Shown piece after piece: positions 53,909 to 62,856 of a DNA stretch of 64,000 nt. The notes under the pieces are model-generated. The model did not search any database, was not told where the DNA came from, and worked only from the letters and a program-made list of their open reading frames with translations. Each line of letters opens with the position of its first letter. Position 1 is the first letter of the stretch. Both the position numbers and the translations under genes were made by a program. Origin of the DNA: Pseudomonas fluorescens (GTDB lineage: Bacteria; Pseudomonadota; Gammaproteobacteria; Pseudomonadales; Pseudomonadaceae). The DNA is taken from NCBI RefSeq assembly GCF_000968015.1, contig NZ_LACH01000053.1:82812-146811 (forward strand), in the 5' to 3' direction.

Positions 53909-55687
53909 ATGAACATCAATCTGCAACTCGACGCCCTGCGCAACGCCTACCGCGACGCCAGCATCACACCTCGGCAATTGCTCCTGAGCCTGCGCGATAA
54001 AGCCGAGGCGCTGAACCCGGATTATCACCTGTTCATCCACTTGCTCAGTGTTGAAGAACTGGAACCGTACCTTGCTGCACTCGACGGTCGCGACCCCGAC
54101 AGCTTGCCGCTGTACGGCGTGCCGTTCGCGATCAAGGACAACATCGACCTGGCCGGCATTCCCACCACGGCGGCGTGCCCTGATTTTGCTTATGTGCCGG
54201 AACGTTCGGCGACCATCGTCGAGCAATTGCTGGCGCTGGGCGCGATTCCTTTGGGCAAGACCAATCTTGATCAATTCGCCACCGGGCTTAACGGCAGTCG
54301 CTCACCGTATGGCGCGAGCCCGAACAGCGTGTTGCCGGAGTATCCATCGGGCGGATCCAGTGCCGGCTCTTCGCTGGCAGTGGCGCTGGGCGTGGCGAGT
54401 TTTTCCCTGGGCACGGACACGGCGGGTTCCGGGCGCGTGCCGGCAGCGCTGAACAATCTGGTGGGGTTGAAAGCCACCAAAGGGCTGACCTCCACGGCCG
54501 GTGTGGTGCCGGCGTGTCGCACCCTCGATTGCGTGACCACGTTCACCGCAACCGCTCGGGAAGCCAGTCAGTTGCTCGCGCTCACTGCGCACCTTGATCC
54601 CCGCGATGAATACAGCCGTAGTAATCCGTTGTGGAATGACGGCTCGGCGTTTGGTGCACCTCGCCCCTTCCGCTTTGGCGTGCCGCGTGCTCAGGATCTG
54701 CAGTTCTTCGGCTGCCCTGAGGGTCCGCTGTTGTTTGGCGATGCCATCGATCAGCTCAAGGCTTTGGGCGGTGAAGCCGTGGAACTGGATTTGTCGCCGT
54801 TCCTTGAAGCGGCGCGGTTGCTCTATGAAGGCCCGTGGGTGGCTGAGCGCTACAGCGTCGCCGGCGAATTGATGGAGCAAAACCCTGAAGCCGTACTGCC
54901 GGTGATCCGCGCGGTGCTGGCCAAGGCGCCGGCGGTGAACGGTGTGCAAACCTTCCGCGCCCAGTACCGGCTGCAAGCGCTGAAAGCCCTGTGCGACGAG
55001 GCACTGGACGACCTCGATTGCGTGCTCACACCCACCATCGGCCGCCCCGTCACGCTGGCGGAACTGGACGTCGAGCCGGTGCTGCGAAATTCGGAATTGG
55101 GCTACTACACCAACTTCATGAACCTGCTCGATTACGCCGCCGTCGCCGTGCCCAGCGGTTTCATGGGCAATGGTTTGCCTTGGGGTGTAACGCTGTTTGG
55201 CCGGGCATTTACTGATCAGTATTTGTTGGGTGTGGCGGATGCCATGCAGCGCCAGCAAGGTTTGGCGACACCGCTTCCGTCGGCGGTCGCACGCAATGAT
55301 CGTGCACGGTTGGTGGTGTGTGGCGCGCATCTGGATGGATTGGCGCTGAACTGGCAATTGAAGCAGCGCGGGGCTCGACTGGTCGAGACGACGTTCAGCT
55401 CGCCGGATTATCAACTGTATGCCCTGGCCGGCGGCCCGCCGTTTCGACCCGGGATGGTTCGCGTGAAGGACGGGGGTGTGGCGATTGCCGTGGAGGTTTG
55501 GGAACTGCCGAGCCGTGAATTGGGTTCGTTTTTGACCGGGATTCCGGCGCCGCTGGGATTGGGCAAGGTGCAATTGGCGGATGGGCGTTGGGAGAGCGGG
55601 TTTATTTGTGAGGGGTATGGGTTGGAGGGGGCGGTGGATATTAGTCACCTTGGTGGATGGCGTGCGTATCTTGAGACTAGAGTCTGA
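53909..55687 (+). CDS. atzF: Allophanate hydrolase (AtzF)
   Basis: A 592-residue amidase hydrolysing allophanate to ammonia and CO2. Amidase signature (1-450): AIKDNIDLAGIP with catalytic Lys near 76, GGSSAGSS with the Ser pair, and TDTAGSGRVPAALN. The C-terminal 150 residues form the allophanate hydrolase C-domain (YALAGGPPFRPGMVRV). AAGGA lies 8 nt before ATG. Ends the guanidine operon. Confidence 0.93.
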   Translation: MNINLQLDALRNAYRDASITPRQLLLSLRDKAEALNPDYHLFIHLLSVEELEPYLAALDGRDPDSLPLYGVPFAIKDNIDLAGIPTTAACPDFAYVPERSATIVEQLLALGAIPLGKTNLDQFATGLNGSRSPYGASPNSVLPEYPSGGSSAGSSLAVALGVASFSLGTDTAGSGRVPAALNNLVGLKATKGLTSTAGVVPACRTLDCVTTFTATAREASQLLALTAHLDPRDEYSRSNPLWNDGSAFGAPRPFRFGVPRAQDLQFFGCPEGPLLFGDAIDQLKALGGEAVELDLSPFLEAARLLYEGPWVAERYSVAGELMEQNPEAVLPVIRAVLAKAPAVNGVQTFRAQYRLQALKALCDEALDDLDCVLTPTIGRPVTLAELDVEPVLRNSELGYYTNFMNLLDYAAVAVPSGFMGNGLPWGVTLFGRAFTDQYLLGVADAMQRQQGLATPLPSAVARNDRARLVVCGAHLDGLALNWQLKQRGARLVETTFSSPDYQLYALAGGPPFRPGMVRVKDGGVAIAVEVWELPSRELGSFLTGIPAPLGLGKVQLADGRWESGFICEGYGLEGAVDISHLGGWRAYLETRV

Positions 55688-55695
55688 TCCGGAAT

Positions 55696-55864
55696 CCACC
55701 CCTCACCCTAACCCTCTCCCCAAGGGGTAGAGGGGACTGACCGAGGTGTTTGTTTGAGCTACAGCGACCGGAAATATCGAGTCGAGCTCTGGTTTTGAAC
55801 AACATACAAATCTGCTCCCTTTCCCCCCTCTCCCCTATGGGGAGAGGGCTGGGGTGAGGGGTGG
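55696..55864. repeat. Long inverted-repeat element after atzF
   Basis: Arms 55696-55721 and 55839-55864 match as inverted repeats at 24 of 26 positions (CCACCCCTCACCC end), and each contains its own hairpin (CCCTCTCCCC..GGGGAGAGGG). The 117-nt interior has no ORF. It is a different family from the GAGC/GCTC REPs, and may end the guanidine operon transcript. Confidence 0.8.
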
Positions 55865-55959
55865 CCCTACCTGACACCATTTCCCCCACAAATGCAGCAG
55901 TTATTTCCCAGCAGCGCAATTAGAATGCCTGCCATCGGGTCACTGCCAACGGAATCGTC

Positions 55960-57453
55960 ATGCCGCTTCGCTCGCCGCTGTATTCGCAACGTTCGTTGGT
56001 CCTCACGCTGATCGCACTGCTGGGCGCAGGCTTTCTCGCCACGTCCTTCCTCAGCTACTACGCCTCGCGAGCGTCAATCCGTGACAGCATCGTCAACACG
56101 GAGCTGCCACTGACGTCGGACACGGTCTACTCGGAAATCCAGAAAGACCTCGTCCGACCGATCCTGATTTCCTCGATGATGTCCCGCGACACCTTCATGC
56201 GTGACTGGGTGGTAAACGGCGAGCAAGACCCCGAAAAAATGACCCGCTACCTCAACGAGGTCATGACCCACTACGGCGCCTACACCGCATTTTTCGTCTC
56301 CAACACCAGCCTCACCTACTACCACGCCAAGGGCGTACTCAAACAGGTCAAAGCCACTGAACCCCGTGATACGTGGTATTTCCGCGTACGAGACATGGCC
56401 GATCCCTACGAGATCAATGTCGACCCGGACCTTGCCAACAAGGACAACCTGACCTTCTTCATCAACTACAAGGTCTACGACTACAACAACCGTTTCATCG
56501 GCGCGGCCGGCGTCGGTCTGACAGTCGATGCGGTGATCAAGCTGATCGACAAGTACCAGCAGCGCTACCAGCGCAGTGTGTACTTCGTCGACAATTTCGG
56601 ACGCCTGGTGCTCACCGGCGCCGAGGGCGGCCCGCAAGGCGCGAAGATCGGGCAGCGGCTCGGCGAACTCGACAGCATGAAAAGTCTCGTCAGTCAGTTG
56701 CCCAAGCCCCACAGCGGCAGCTACGAATATTCCGCCCAGGGCCAGGGACATTTCCTAAATGTGCGTTTCATTCCGGAGCTGAACTGGTACTTGTTCGTCG
56801 ACAAACGCGAAGACGGCGCCCTCAGTGAAATCCGCCAGTCGCTGTACCTCAACCTGCTGATCTGCCTGATCGTCACGCTGATTGTGCTGATCCTGCTCAA
56901 CCGGGTGATCAAGCGCTACCAGGGCAAGATCCAGGCCCAGGCGATCCTCGACAGCCTGACCGAATTGCCGAATCGCCGCGGTTTCGACCTGTTGGCGGCG
57001 CAAGCCATGCACGAAGCCCAGCGCGAGCCCAAACCGCTGACCGCGTTGCTGCTGGATCTAGACCACTTCAAGGCGTTGAACGACACCTACGGTCACCTTG
57101 CCGGGGATCAGGTGCTGATCGGCTTTGCACGGGATCTGGAGAGTTGCTTGCGGCACTCCGACATCGTCTGCCGTTGGGGCGGGGAGGAATTTATCGTGTT
57201 GCTCAAGGACACCGATGGGGAGACCGGTCTGATGGTCGCCGAGAAAATTCGTCAGCATGTCGAGCAACAGCGTTATGCCTACAACGATAAGGCCTTGCAG
57301 CTGACGGTCAGCATCGGCCTGACCACCTTGCAGACCGATGACACCTTGCACACGCTGCTCTCGAGAGCGGATCATGCGATGTACCGGGCCAAGCAAGCCG
57401 GCCGTAACCGCACCTGCGTGGAAATGCCTCACTCCAGTTATGCATACCCCTAA
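55960..57453 (+). CDS. Membrane diguanylate cyclase with periplasmic sensor (Cache-GGDEF)
   Basis: A 497-residue protein making cyclic di-GMP from GTP. N-terminal helix (about 12-34), periplasmic dCache-like sensor (35-295), second helix (298-320) and GGDEF domain (330-485) with CRWGGEEFIVL. The I-site RHSD precedes GGEEF by five residues, so product inhibition is likely. Stop and the CWC gene start are adjacent. Confidence 0.9.
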   Translation: MPLRSPLYSQRSLVLTLIALLGAGFLATSFLSYYASRASIRDSIVNTELPLTSDTVYSEIQKDLVRPILISSMMSRDTFMRDWVVNGEQDPEKMTRYLNEVMTHYGAYTAFFVSNTSLTYYHAKGVLKQVKATEPRDTWYFRVRDMADPYEINVDPDLANKDNLTFFINYKVYDYNNRFIGAAGVGLTVDAVIKLIDKYQQRYQRSVYFVDNFGRLVLTGAEGGPQGAKIGQRLGELDSMKSLVSQLPKPHSGSYEYSAQGQGHFLNVRFIPELNWYLFVDKREDGALSEIRQSLYLNLLICLIVTLIVLILLNRVIKRYQGKIQAQAILDSLTELPNRRGFDLLAAQAMHEAQREPKPLTALLLDLDHFKALNDTYGHLAGDQVLIGFARDLESCLRHSDIVCRWGGEEFIVLLKDTDGETGLMVAEKIRQHVEQQRYAYNDKALQLTVSIGLTTLQTDDTLHTLLSRADHAMYRAKQAGRNRTCVEMPHSSYAYP

Positions 57454-57648
57454 ATGAATAAGCCAGATTTCTGCCCGGCCTGCGGCGCCTCCAACGACTG
57501 CACCCTGGCCGACCCGCGAACCGCCGATCGGGCCTGCTGGTGCTACGGCGTCAGCATCGACCCGGCGGTGCTCGAAGCACTACCGCCCGAACTGCGCGAC
57601 AAATCCTGTTTGTGCCCCCGCTGCGCGCAAGTCGAGGCGCAGCTGTAA
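57454..57648 (+). CDS. Cysteine-rich CWC family protein
   Basis: A 64-residue protein with cysteines at CPACGASNDC (7, 10, 16), CWC (28-30) and CLCPRC (52-57), likely a zinc ribbon of the CWC family. Its start directly follows the cyclase stop codon. Function unknown. Confidence 0.85.
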   Translation: MNKPDFCPACGASNDCTLADPRTADRACWCYGVSIDPAVLEALPPELRDKSCLCPRCAQVEAQL

Positions 57649-57704
57649 GCAACCGCACAACCGATCACGTAAGATACGCGCCCCTTTCCTACCGATCCCT
57701 CGTC

Positions 57705-58397
57705 ATGCGCATTGACCGTTTCCTCAGCAACCTGCCGCGCTTCAACCGTAAGCAGGTGCGTCTATTGCTGGTGGAAAAGCGCGTCAGGATCGACGGAAAA
57801 GTCGTCAGCGACCCTCACGCCGACGTACTGGAATTCAGCTGCGTGGAAGTCGACGATGAGCTGCTGCAAGTCGGCAAGCCTGCACGCTACTTCATGCTGC
57901 ACAAACCGTCTGGCTGCGTCAGTGCCACCCGCGATCCGCAACACCCAACCGTGCTCGACCTGATCCATGAGCCGGACAAGGAGGACCTGCACATCGCCGG
58001 GCGCCTGGACTTCAACACCACCGGCCTGATGCTGATCACCAATGATGGCAGCTGGTCGCGACGCCTGACCCAACCGCAAACCAAACTGCCCAAGGTCTAC
58101 TACGTAGAGACCGAGCAAGAGATTGGCCCGCAATACGCTTTGAAATTCACCGAAGGCCTGTACTTCGCTTTCGAAGACCTCACCACCCAACCCGCCGGGC
58201 TGGACGTGCTCAGCCCCAAGTCCGCACGACTGAGCATCGTCGAGGGTCGTTACCACCAGGTGAAGCGGATGTTCGGCCATTTCGACAACAAGGTGCTGCG
58301 CCTGCACCGCGAAAGCATGGGCCCGCTGGTGCTCGACAGTGCCCTGAAACCGGGCGAGTACCGCGCATTACGCACCGAAGAGATTCAATTGATCTAA
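57705..58397 (+). CDS. RsuA-family 16S rRNA pseudouridine synthase
   Basis: A 230-residue pseudouridine synthase: S4-like domain (1-60, MRIDRFLSNLPRFNRKQVRLLL), catalytic AGRLDFNTTGLMLITNDG with Asp near 104, and ..HHQVKRMFG in the C-terminal part. RsuA modifies 16S U516; other family members act elsewhere. Start ATG at 57705 matches the domain start. Confidence 0.9.
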   Translation: MRIDRFLSNLPRFNRKQVRLLLVEKRVRIDGKVVSDPHADVLEFSCVEVDDELLQVGKPARYFMLHKPSGCVSATRDPQHPTVLDLIHEPDKEDLHIAGRLDFNTTGLMLITNDGSWSRRLTQPQTKLPKVYYVETEQEIGPQYALKFTEGLYFAFEDLTTQPAGLDVLSPKSARLSIVEGRYHQVKRMFGHFDNKVLRLHRESMGPLVLDSALKPGEYRALRTEEIQLI

Positions 58398-58710
58398 GCA
58401 GGCGACCGCTCAGCAGAACTTGTCGAACAATTTGCCAAAGATACTTGCGCGATGACGTGACCCCTGCTTGAATCAGGACGTCGGCCGAAATGTGACCGAC
58501 TAGTCACAACATACTTCTAAGAAACTTTTTGCCGGTAGAGAACCCTCAGGTTCCGCTTTCCCCCCGGCAGACTGCCCGCTAATAACAATACCCGTCGACC
58601 GGACCGCATTGGATCGACATGGGCCTCCAAATTCCAGGCGTATGCCTACCTGTCACAAAGCTCGTGCAATCTCATTTGCGCGCATACCCGCTTGCTTGGA
58701 GTCTTATGAC
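58398..58710. other. Intergenic region upstream of phaG
   Basis: These 313 nt carry a dyad TGTGAC-N6-GTCACA (58491-58508). No ORF, RNA gene or REP is seen. Confidence 0.5.
58491..58508. promoter_or_regulatory. Candidate operator TGTGAC-N6-GTCACA
   Basis: A perfect dyad 203 nt before phaG. It resembles a CRP/Vfr site but with spacing N8 between the TGTGA and TCACA halves instead of N6. Confidence 0.4.
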
Positions 58711-59595
58711 ATGAGGCCAGAAATCGCTGTGCTGGATATACAGGGTCAGTACCGGGTTTACACGGAGTTCTATCGCGCAGACGCCGCAGAAAAGACCATT
58801 ATTCTGGTCAACGGCTCGATGGCCACGACTGCGTCGTTTGCACAAACCGTGAAAAACCTTCACCCGCAGTTCAATGTGGTCTGCTACGACCAGCCCTACG
58901 CGGGCAAGTCGAAAGCCCACAACCTGCACGAAAAATTGCTGACCAAGGAAATCGAAGGGCAGATCCTCCTGGAGCTGATCGACCACTTCGCCGCCGAACA
59001 CGTGCTGTCGTTTTCCTGGGGTGGCGCCGCGACCCTGGTCGCCCTGGCCCACCAGCCACGACGCATCGAAAAAGCCGTGATCAGCTCGTTCTCTCCGGAG
59101 ATCAACGCGCACATGCTCGATTACCTCGAGCGCGGCATCGATTACCTCGGCAGCCGGGACGGTGACCGGGTCGGCAACCTGGTGAACAGCACCATCGGCA
59201 AACACCTGCCGACACTGTTCAAGCGCTTCAATTATCGGCACGTCAGTTCCCTGGCCGAGCATGAATACGGGCAGATGCACTTCCACATCAGCGATCTGCT
59301 GCAAAGTGATCGCCAGTGCTTCTTCAAAGCCGCGGAGAAAGTCAACGTACCGGTGCTGTTCATGAACGGCGAATGGGACGAGTACACCGCTGCCGACGGC
59401 GCTCAACTGTTCGCCAACCATGTGCAACACGCTACTTTCACCACCCTGCAGGCCACCGGCCACTTTCTCGACATGGAACACAAATCTGCCTGCCGAGACA
59501 GCCGCAACGCATTGCTGGGCTTCTTGAAACCTTCGCAACACGAAAGTCGACCGCGTTATCACTACGTCCAGGACCAACATGCATTGGCCATCTGA
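58711..59595 (+). CDS. phaG: PhaG-type (R)-3-hydroxyacyl-ACP thioesterase/transacylase
   Basis: A 294-residue alpha/beta hydrolase closely matching PhaG, which links fatty-acid synthesis to medium-chain polyhydroxyalkanoate formation; RhlA is the sister family. N-terminus MRPEIAVLDIQGQYRVYTEF is characteristic. Nucleophile Ser102 in SFSWGGA, Asp in NGEWDEYTAAD, His in ATGHFLDMEHK. Start at 58711 is the conserved one. Confidence 0.92.
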   Translation: MRPEIAVLDIQGQYRVYTEFYRADAAEKTIILVNGSMATTASFAQTVKNLHPQFNVVCYDQPYAGKSKAHNLHEKLLTKEIEGQILLELIDHFAAEHVLSFSWGGAATLVALAHQPRRIEKAVISSFSPEINAHMLDYLERGIDYLGSRDGDRVGNLVNSTIGKHLPTLFKRFNYRHVSSLAEHEYGQMHFHISDLLQSDRQCFFKAAEKVNVPVLFMNGEWDEYTAADGAQLFANHVQHATFTTLQATGHFLDMEHKSACRDSRNALLGFLKPSQHESRPRYHYVQDQHALAI

Positions 59596-59604
59596 AACAG
59601 CGTC

Positions 59605-59669
59605 ATCGCGAGCAAGCTTCGCCCTACAGTGTTGAATGCATTCCTGTAGGAGCAAGGCTTGCCCGCGAT
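59605..59669. repeat. Degenerate REP doublet
   Basis: Inverted arms ATCGCGAGCAAGCTTCGCC.. (59605-59629) and ..AGGCTTGCCCGCGAT (59644-59669), with only a 14-nt spacer, between phaG and tRNA-Gly. Confidence 0.8.
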
Positions 59670-59775
59670 AGACCGCCATGCGGTCTCTGCTTTGTTTCAA
59701 TTGCGCTAAAGCCGTCCCACGCAAAGAAAAACTTCATTTCCACGCCCACATCTGGTACAAAGTCAGCCGCTCTGA

Positions 59776-59849
59776 GCGGGTGTCGTATAATGGCATTACT
59801 CCAGCTTCCCAAGCTGATAACGAGGGTTCGATTCCCTTCACCCGCTCCA
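59776..59849 (+). tRNA. tRNA-Gly (CCC anticodon)
   Basis: 74 nt with CCA encoded. Acceptor GCGGGTG pairs with CACCCGC; anticodon loop TTCCCAA (anticodon CCC, reading GGG); T arm GAGGGTTCGATTCCCTT. The terminator lies 48 nt downstream. Confidence 0.95.
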
Positions 59850-59896
59850 ATCGAATTTCAATCTCACGTCGTTTTTTGACGGGGGATGCAGGTAAA

Positions 59897-59927
59897 GAAA
59901 AAACCGGCCTTGATGGCCGGTTTTTTT
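59897..59927 (+). terminator. Rho-independent terminator after tRNA-Gly
   Basis: AAAACCGGCC-TTGA-TGGCCGGTTTTTTT: 9-bp GC stem with a 7-nt U tract. Confidence 0.9.
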
Positions 59928-60129
59928 GTGTCTGGAGTTTGGTGAAATTGCCTTTTGCCCTTAGGACAGTTATGGCTAAGCTGAGATTCGTTAACGTTTT
60001 TTTTGGGAATAACAGTTTTAGTATCAAAATTCACACAGGATTAGTATTTTCGCATCGTAGAAAATTAACGTTTCCGCGCCATACTGGCGTTTTATTAGCA
60101 TTTTCATTGCCCTGTTAAGGAATTCGTCA
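59928..60129. other. AT-rich leader of the Fic gene
   Basis: These 200 nt are visibly more AT-rich than the surroundings, with TTAACGTTT twice and TTAGTAT twice. They probably carry the fic promoter; the composition suggests recent acquisition. Confidence 0.5.
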
Positions 60130-61674
60130 ATGCCAGTCGGTTTCAAGGCCCTCGCCGATCGCTACGACATCGCAGTTGCACAGCCTCTGCGTGTCGAGTC
60201 TGAGATCGGCACTGCACGTCTCAGCCGCGAGAGTGACGGGAATGTGGAGAACCGGTTTCCGCCCAGTTACAGGCCCGAAGACGATTTCGCAGGGCATTTC
60301 GAATTCGGCCTCAAGTACGAAGAGATTCATCTTGAGTTCTTCTCTCGCCTGTTTTCGGCGATAGGCCCGCAGCCTATCGAAGACTGGTGTCGACGAGAGC
60401 CTTTCGGCCAGTACGCACGGCGCACCGGGTTCCTTTACGAATGGCTGACAGGTGAATGTCTGGATGTGCCTGACGTGACCAATGGCGCCTATGTCGATGC
60501 AGTTTCGCCCAAAAAATACCTGACTCGTTGCGAGTCACTGCGAACGCGACGCTGGCGAATCAATAACAACCTGCCGGGCACGGCTGAGTTCTGCCCCTTG
60601 GTTCGTCGTACCCCATCAGTACAGGAAGCTCTGCAATTCGATTTGCGCGAAGCATTGGAAGAGTTGGATCACGCCTATGGCTCCGACATCCTGATGCGTA
60701 CGGCCAGTTGGCTGACGTTCAAGGAGTCGCGCGCGAGTTTTCTCATCGAAAAGGAAGCCGACCAGGCTGATCGCATCCAGCGCTTTGCCCATGTCATTGC
60801 TCAGCACTGCGGTCATATCAAAAACCCGTTGAGCAACGAAAGCTTGCAGTCCTTGCAAGCCGGCATCCTGGGGCAGGATGCCATCGGACTGGGCTTGCGC
60901 CACTCTCCTGTGTTTGTGGGTCAGGCCACAATGCGCGAGGACATCGTGCATTACATCGCCCCCCATTTCGCAGATCTTGCTCAGCTATTGGCAGGACTTA
61001 CTGAGTTTGAGGTCGCAACGCGTGGTGCGGAGTCACTGGCACGTGCCGCTGTGTTGGCATTTGGCTACGTGTATATCCATCCCATGCGAGATGGCAATGG
61101 CCGGATTCATCGCTTCCTGATCAACGACACCTTGATTCGAGATAAGGCAGTGCCGGACGGCGTGATACTGCCGGTGTCAGCCACCATTACCAGTTCGATC
61201 GACTTCAGGGCCGGCTACGATCGTACGCTCGAAGTGTTCTCGCGACCGTTCATGCGACGTTACGCGACGGCCTATCGGTTCGGCGAACTCGTAACCTACG
61301 AGGACGGCACTCTCAGTAACTTCATCTTCGATGAATACGAGGACGCATGCTTTGCCTGGCGGTATCCCGACCTGACCGAGCACGTCCTGTACACCGCACG
61401 CGTCGTCAAGCACACGATCCATAAGGAAATGGCAGATGAAGCCAAAGTACTGGTGATCTTTCAGCGAGCTCAGGAGCAGCTAAAAGAGGTGCTAGAAATG
61501 CCAGATCAGGACGCAAACCGCATTATCCGCTCCATCAAGGAGAATGGCTGGGTGGTGTCCGGCAAGCTGAAGAAAGGGTATCCGCAGCTTGAAGATGACG
61601 CCATGGCTGAACGTGTCGTGGAGGCGGTGCGTTCTGCGTTTGAGGATCGGGAGATGGGGGTCGGCAGGGAGTGA
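60130..61674 (+). CDS. Fic-domain protein (AMP-transferase type)
   Basis: A 514-residue protein with a Fic domain in its middle (about 190-350). Catalytic motif HPMRDGNGRIHR (317-328) keeps the His, Asp and both Arg residues. The inhibitory helix motif is S203-FLI-E207-K208; the usual Gly/Asn after Glu is Lys. The first 190 residues and the C-terminal winged-helix-like 130 are unassigned. AAGGA 9 nt upstream. Lies beside tRNA-Gly in an AT-rich setting, suggesting horizontal acquisition. No separate antitoxin gene is seen. Confidence 0.85.
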   Translation: MPVGFKALADRYDIAVAQPLRVESEIGTARLSRESDGNVENRFPPSYRPEDDFAGHFEFGLKYEEIHLEFFSRLFSAIGPQPIEDWCRREPFGQYARRTGFLYEWLTGECLDVPDVTNGAYVDAVSPKKYLTRCESLRTRRWRINNNLPGTAEFCPLVRRTPSVQEALQFDLREALEELDHAYGSDILMRTASWLTFKESRASFLIEKEADQADRIQRFAHVIAQHCGHIKNPLSNESLQSLQAGILGQDAIGLGLRHSPVFVGQATMREDIVHYIAPHFADLAQLLAGLTEFEVATRGAESLARAAVLAFGYVYIHPMRDGNGRIHRFLINDTLIRDKAVPDGVILPVSATITSSIDFRAGYDRTLEVFSRPFMRRYATAYRFGELVTYEDGTLSNFIFDEYEDACFAWRYPDLTEHVLYTARVVKHTIHKEMADEAKVLVIFQRAQEQLKEVLEMPDQDANRIIRSIKENGWVVSGKLKKGYPQLEDDAMAERVVEAVRSAFEDREMGVGRE

Positions 61675-61932
61675 TTTTCGACGGATTAGATAAGGCCTTG
61701 GGGTGGATCATAGAAATGGCCCGGCCCCCCAAATTCCGGGCACAAAAAAACCGGGGGAGCATCAGACCGCCTGCGTCCCAACCCAAGCCTGAATGATATG
61801 CAGTGCTATACTTTTTTATGGTTTGAATGAAGCGTACAGCGTTCCCCACGGGTACTGATACCGACTGCAAATCTCGACTGGCAGCTGCATGACAAAGGAG
61901 GTCTACGGCAAGCACGAGATGGGAGGTGTGGC

Positions 61933-62493
61933 ATGAATCGACACTATTACATCAGCAACAACCTCGATGATCTTGAAGCCGTTGAAAATGAGCTGGAAGC
62001 CAGCGGCATCAATTCCGAACAAATTCATGTGCTCAGTGAACATGTTGCCGATGTTGAGCAACATCATCTTCACGAAGTTAACTCGTTAATGGAACAGGAT
62101 GTTGTCCACTCTGGCGAAATTGGTGCAGTGATCGGTATACCCCTCGCGGCGCTGGTTCTTGGCGGCGCTTATTGGCTGGGCTGGACCGAATCCGCAGCAG
62201 GCTGGATGCCTTTTATCTTTCTTGCCATTGTTGTATGTGGCTTCTGCATCTGGGAAGGCGGTTTTTTTGGTATCCAGGTGCCAAACACTCACTTCCGCAG
62301 TTTTAAACAGGTGGTAGCAGAGGGAAAACATATTTTCTTCGTAGATGTCGAGCCGAATCAGGAGTCGGTATTGGACGGAGTTATCGAACATCATCCAATG
62401 CTGGAGATCGCCGGTACGGGAACGGCAGCCCCCCACTGGACGGTAGCCTGGCAGCACAAATGGCATCAGTTCAAGCGAGTGATATCGGGTTAG
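61933..62493 (+). CDS. Hypothetical membrane protein, GSP17M-like
   Basis: A 186-residue protein: N-terminal MNRHYYISNNLDDLEAVENELEASGI is like general stress protein 17M-type (GsiB-like flavin/NAD) folds; two membrane helices at about 63-80 and 90-110; C-terminal HIFFVDVEPNQESVLDGVIEHHP. It may be linked to the oxidase genes. Function unknown. AGGAGGTC is upstream. Confidence 0.65.
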   Translation: MNRHYYISNNLDDLEAVENELEASGINSEQIHVLSEHVADVEQHHLHEVNSLMEQDVVHSGEIGAVIGIPLAALVLGGAYWLGWTESAAGWMPFIFLAIVVCGFCIWEGGFFGIQVPNTHFRSFKQVVAEGKHIFFVDVEPNQESVLDGVIEHHPMLEIAGTGTAAPHWTVAWQHKWHQFKRVISG

Positions 62494-62525
62494 CCCCTGG
62501 AGACTGAAGGCCATCCAGACGCTGC

Positions 62526-62843
62526 TTATTGGCCGAAGGAAATGACCCGGCTGAGGAAAACATAATCCGCCTCGGTGGCCATCAGTCCGACGAGTACCAG
62601 CAAACACAACGGTGGCACCAGTATGGCGTAGACCATGGCCAGCCGTTCCCAGGCCATATGCATGAAGATGGAGACAATTAAACCTGCCTTCAACAACATG
62701 AAAGTGATAATCAGGGCCCACCGAAGATAGCCATGGAAGTGAAAATAGTCGACGAGATACGACATCGTGCTGAGGACGAATAACAGCCCCCAGATTTTGA
62801 GATACAAACTAATCGGATGTTGTTGACCCTGAGCATGCGCCAT
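62526..62843 (-). CDS. Cytochrome c oxidase subunit IV family protein
   Basis: A 105-residue three-helix protein of the CyoD/CtaF type: HPISLYLKIWGLLFVLSTMSYL, RWALIITFMLLKAGLIVSIFMH and a third at 80-98. The start at 62843 has GGAG 8 nt upstream and matches the family's first helix. Last gene of a leftward oxidase operon. Confidence 0.87.
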   Translation of the reverse strand: MAHAQGQQHPISLYLKIWGLLFVLSTMSYLVDYFHFHGYLRWALIITFMLLKAGLIVSIFMHMAWERLAMVYAILVPPLCLLVLVGLMATEADYVFLSRVISFGQ

Positions 62844-62856
62844 CACCCGTGCTCCT

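Noticed and set aside
58491..58508. Canonical CRP/Vfr site
   Set aside because: Spacing between TGTGA and TCACA is 8 nt, not 6.
61700..61932. Small RNA or toxin gene between fic and the membrane protein
   Set aside because: Only short imperfect hairpins (around 61725-61760) and no supported ORF.
59849..62500. Direct repeat of the tRNA-Gly 3' end as an attachment site
   Set aside because: No copy of the tRNA 3' end was found by eye within the window downstream of fic.
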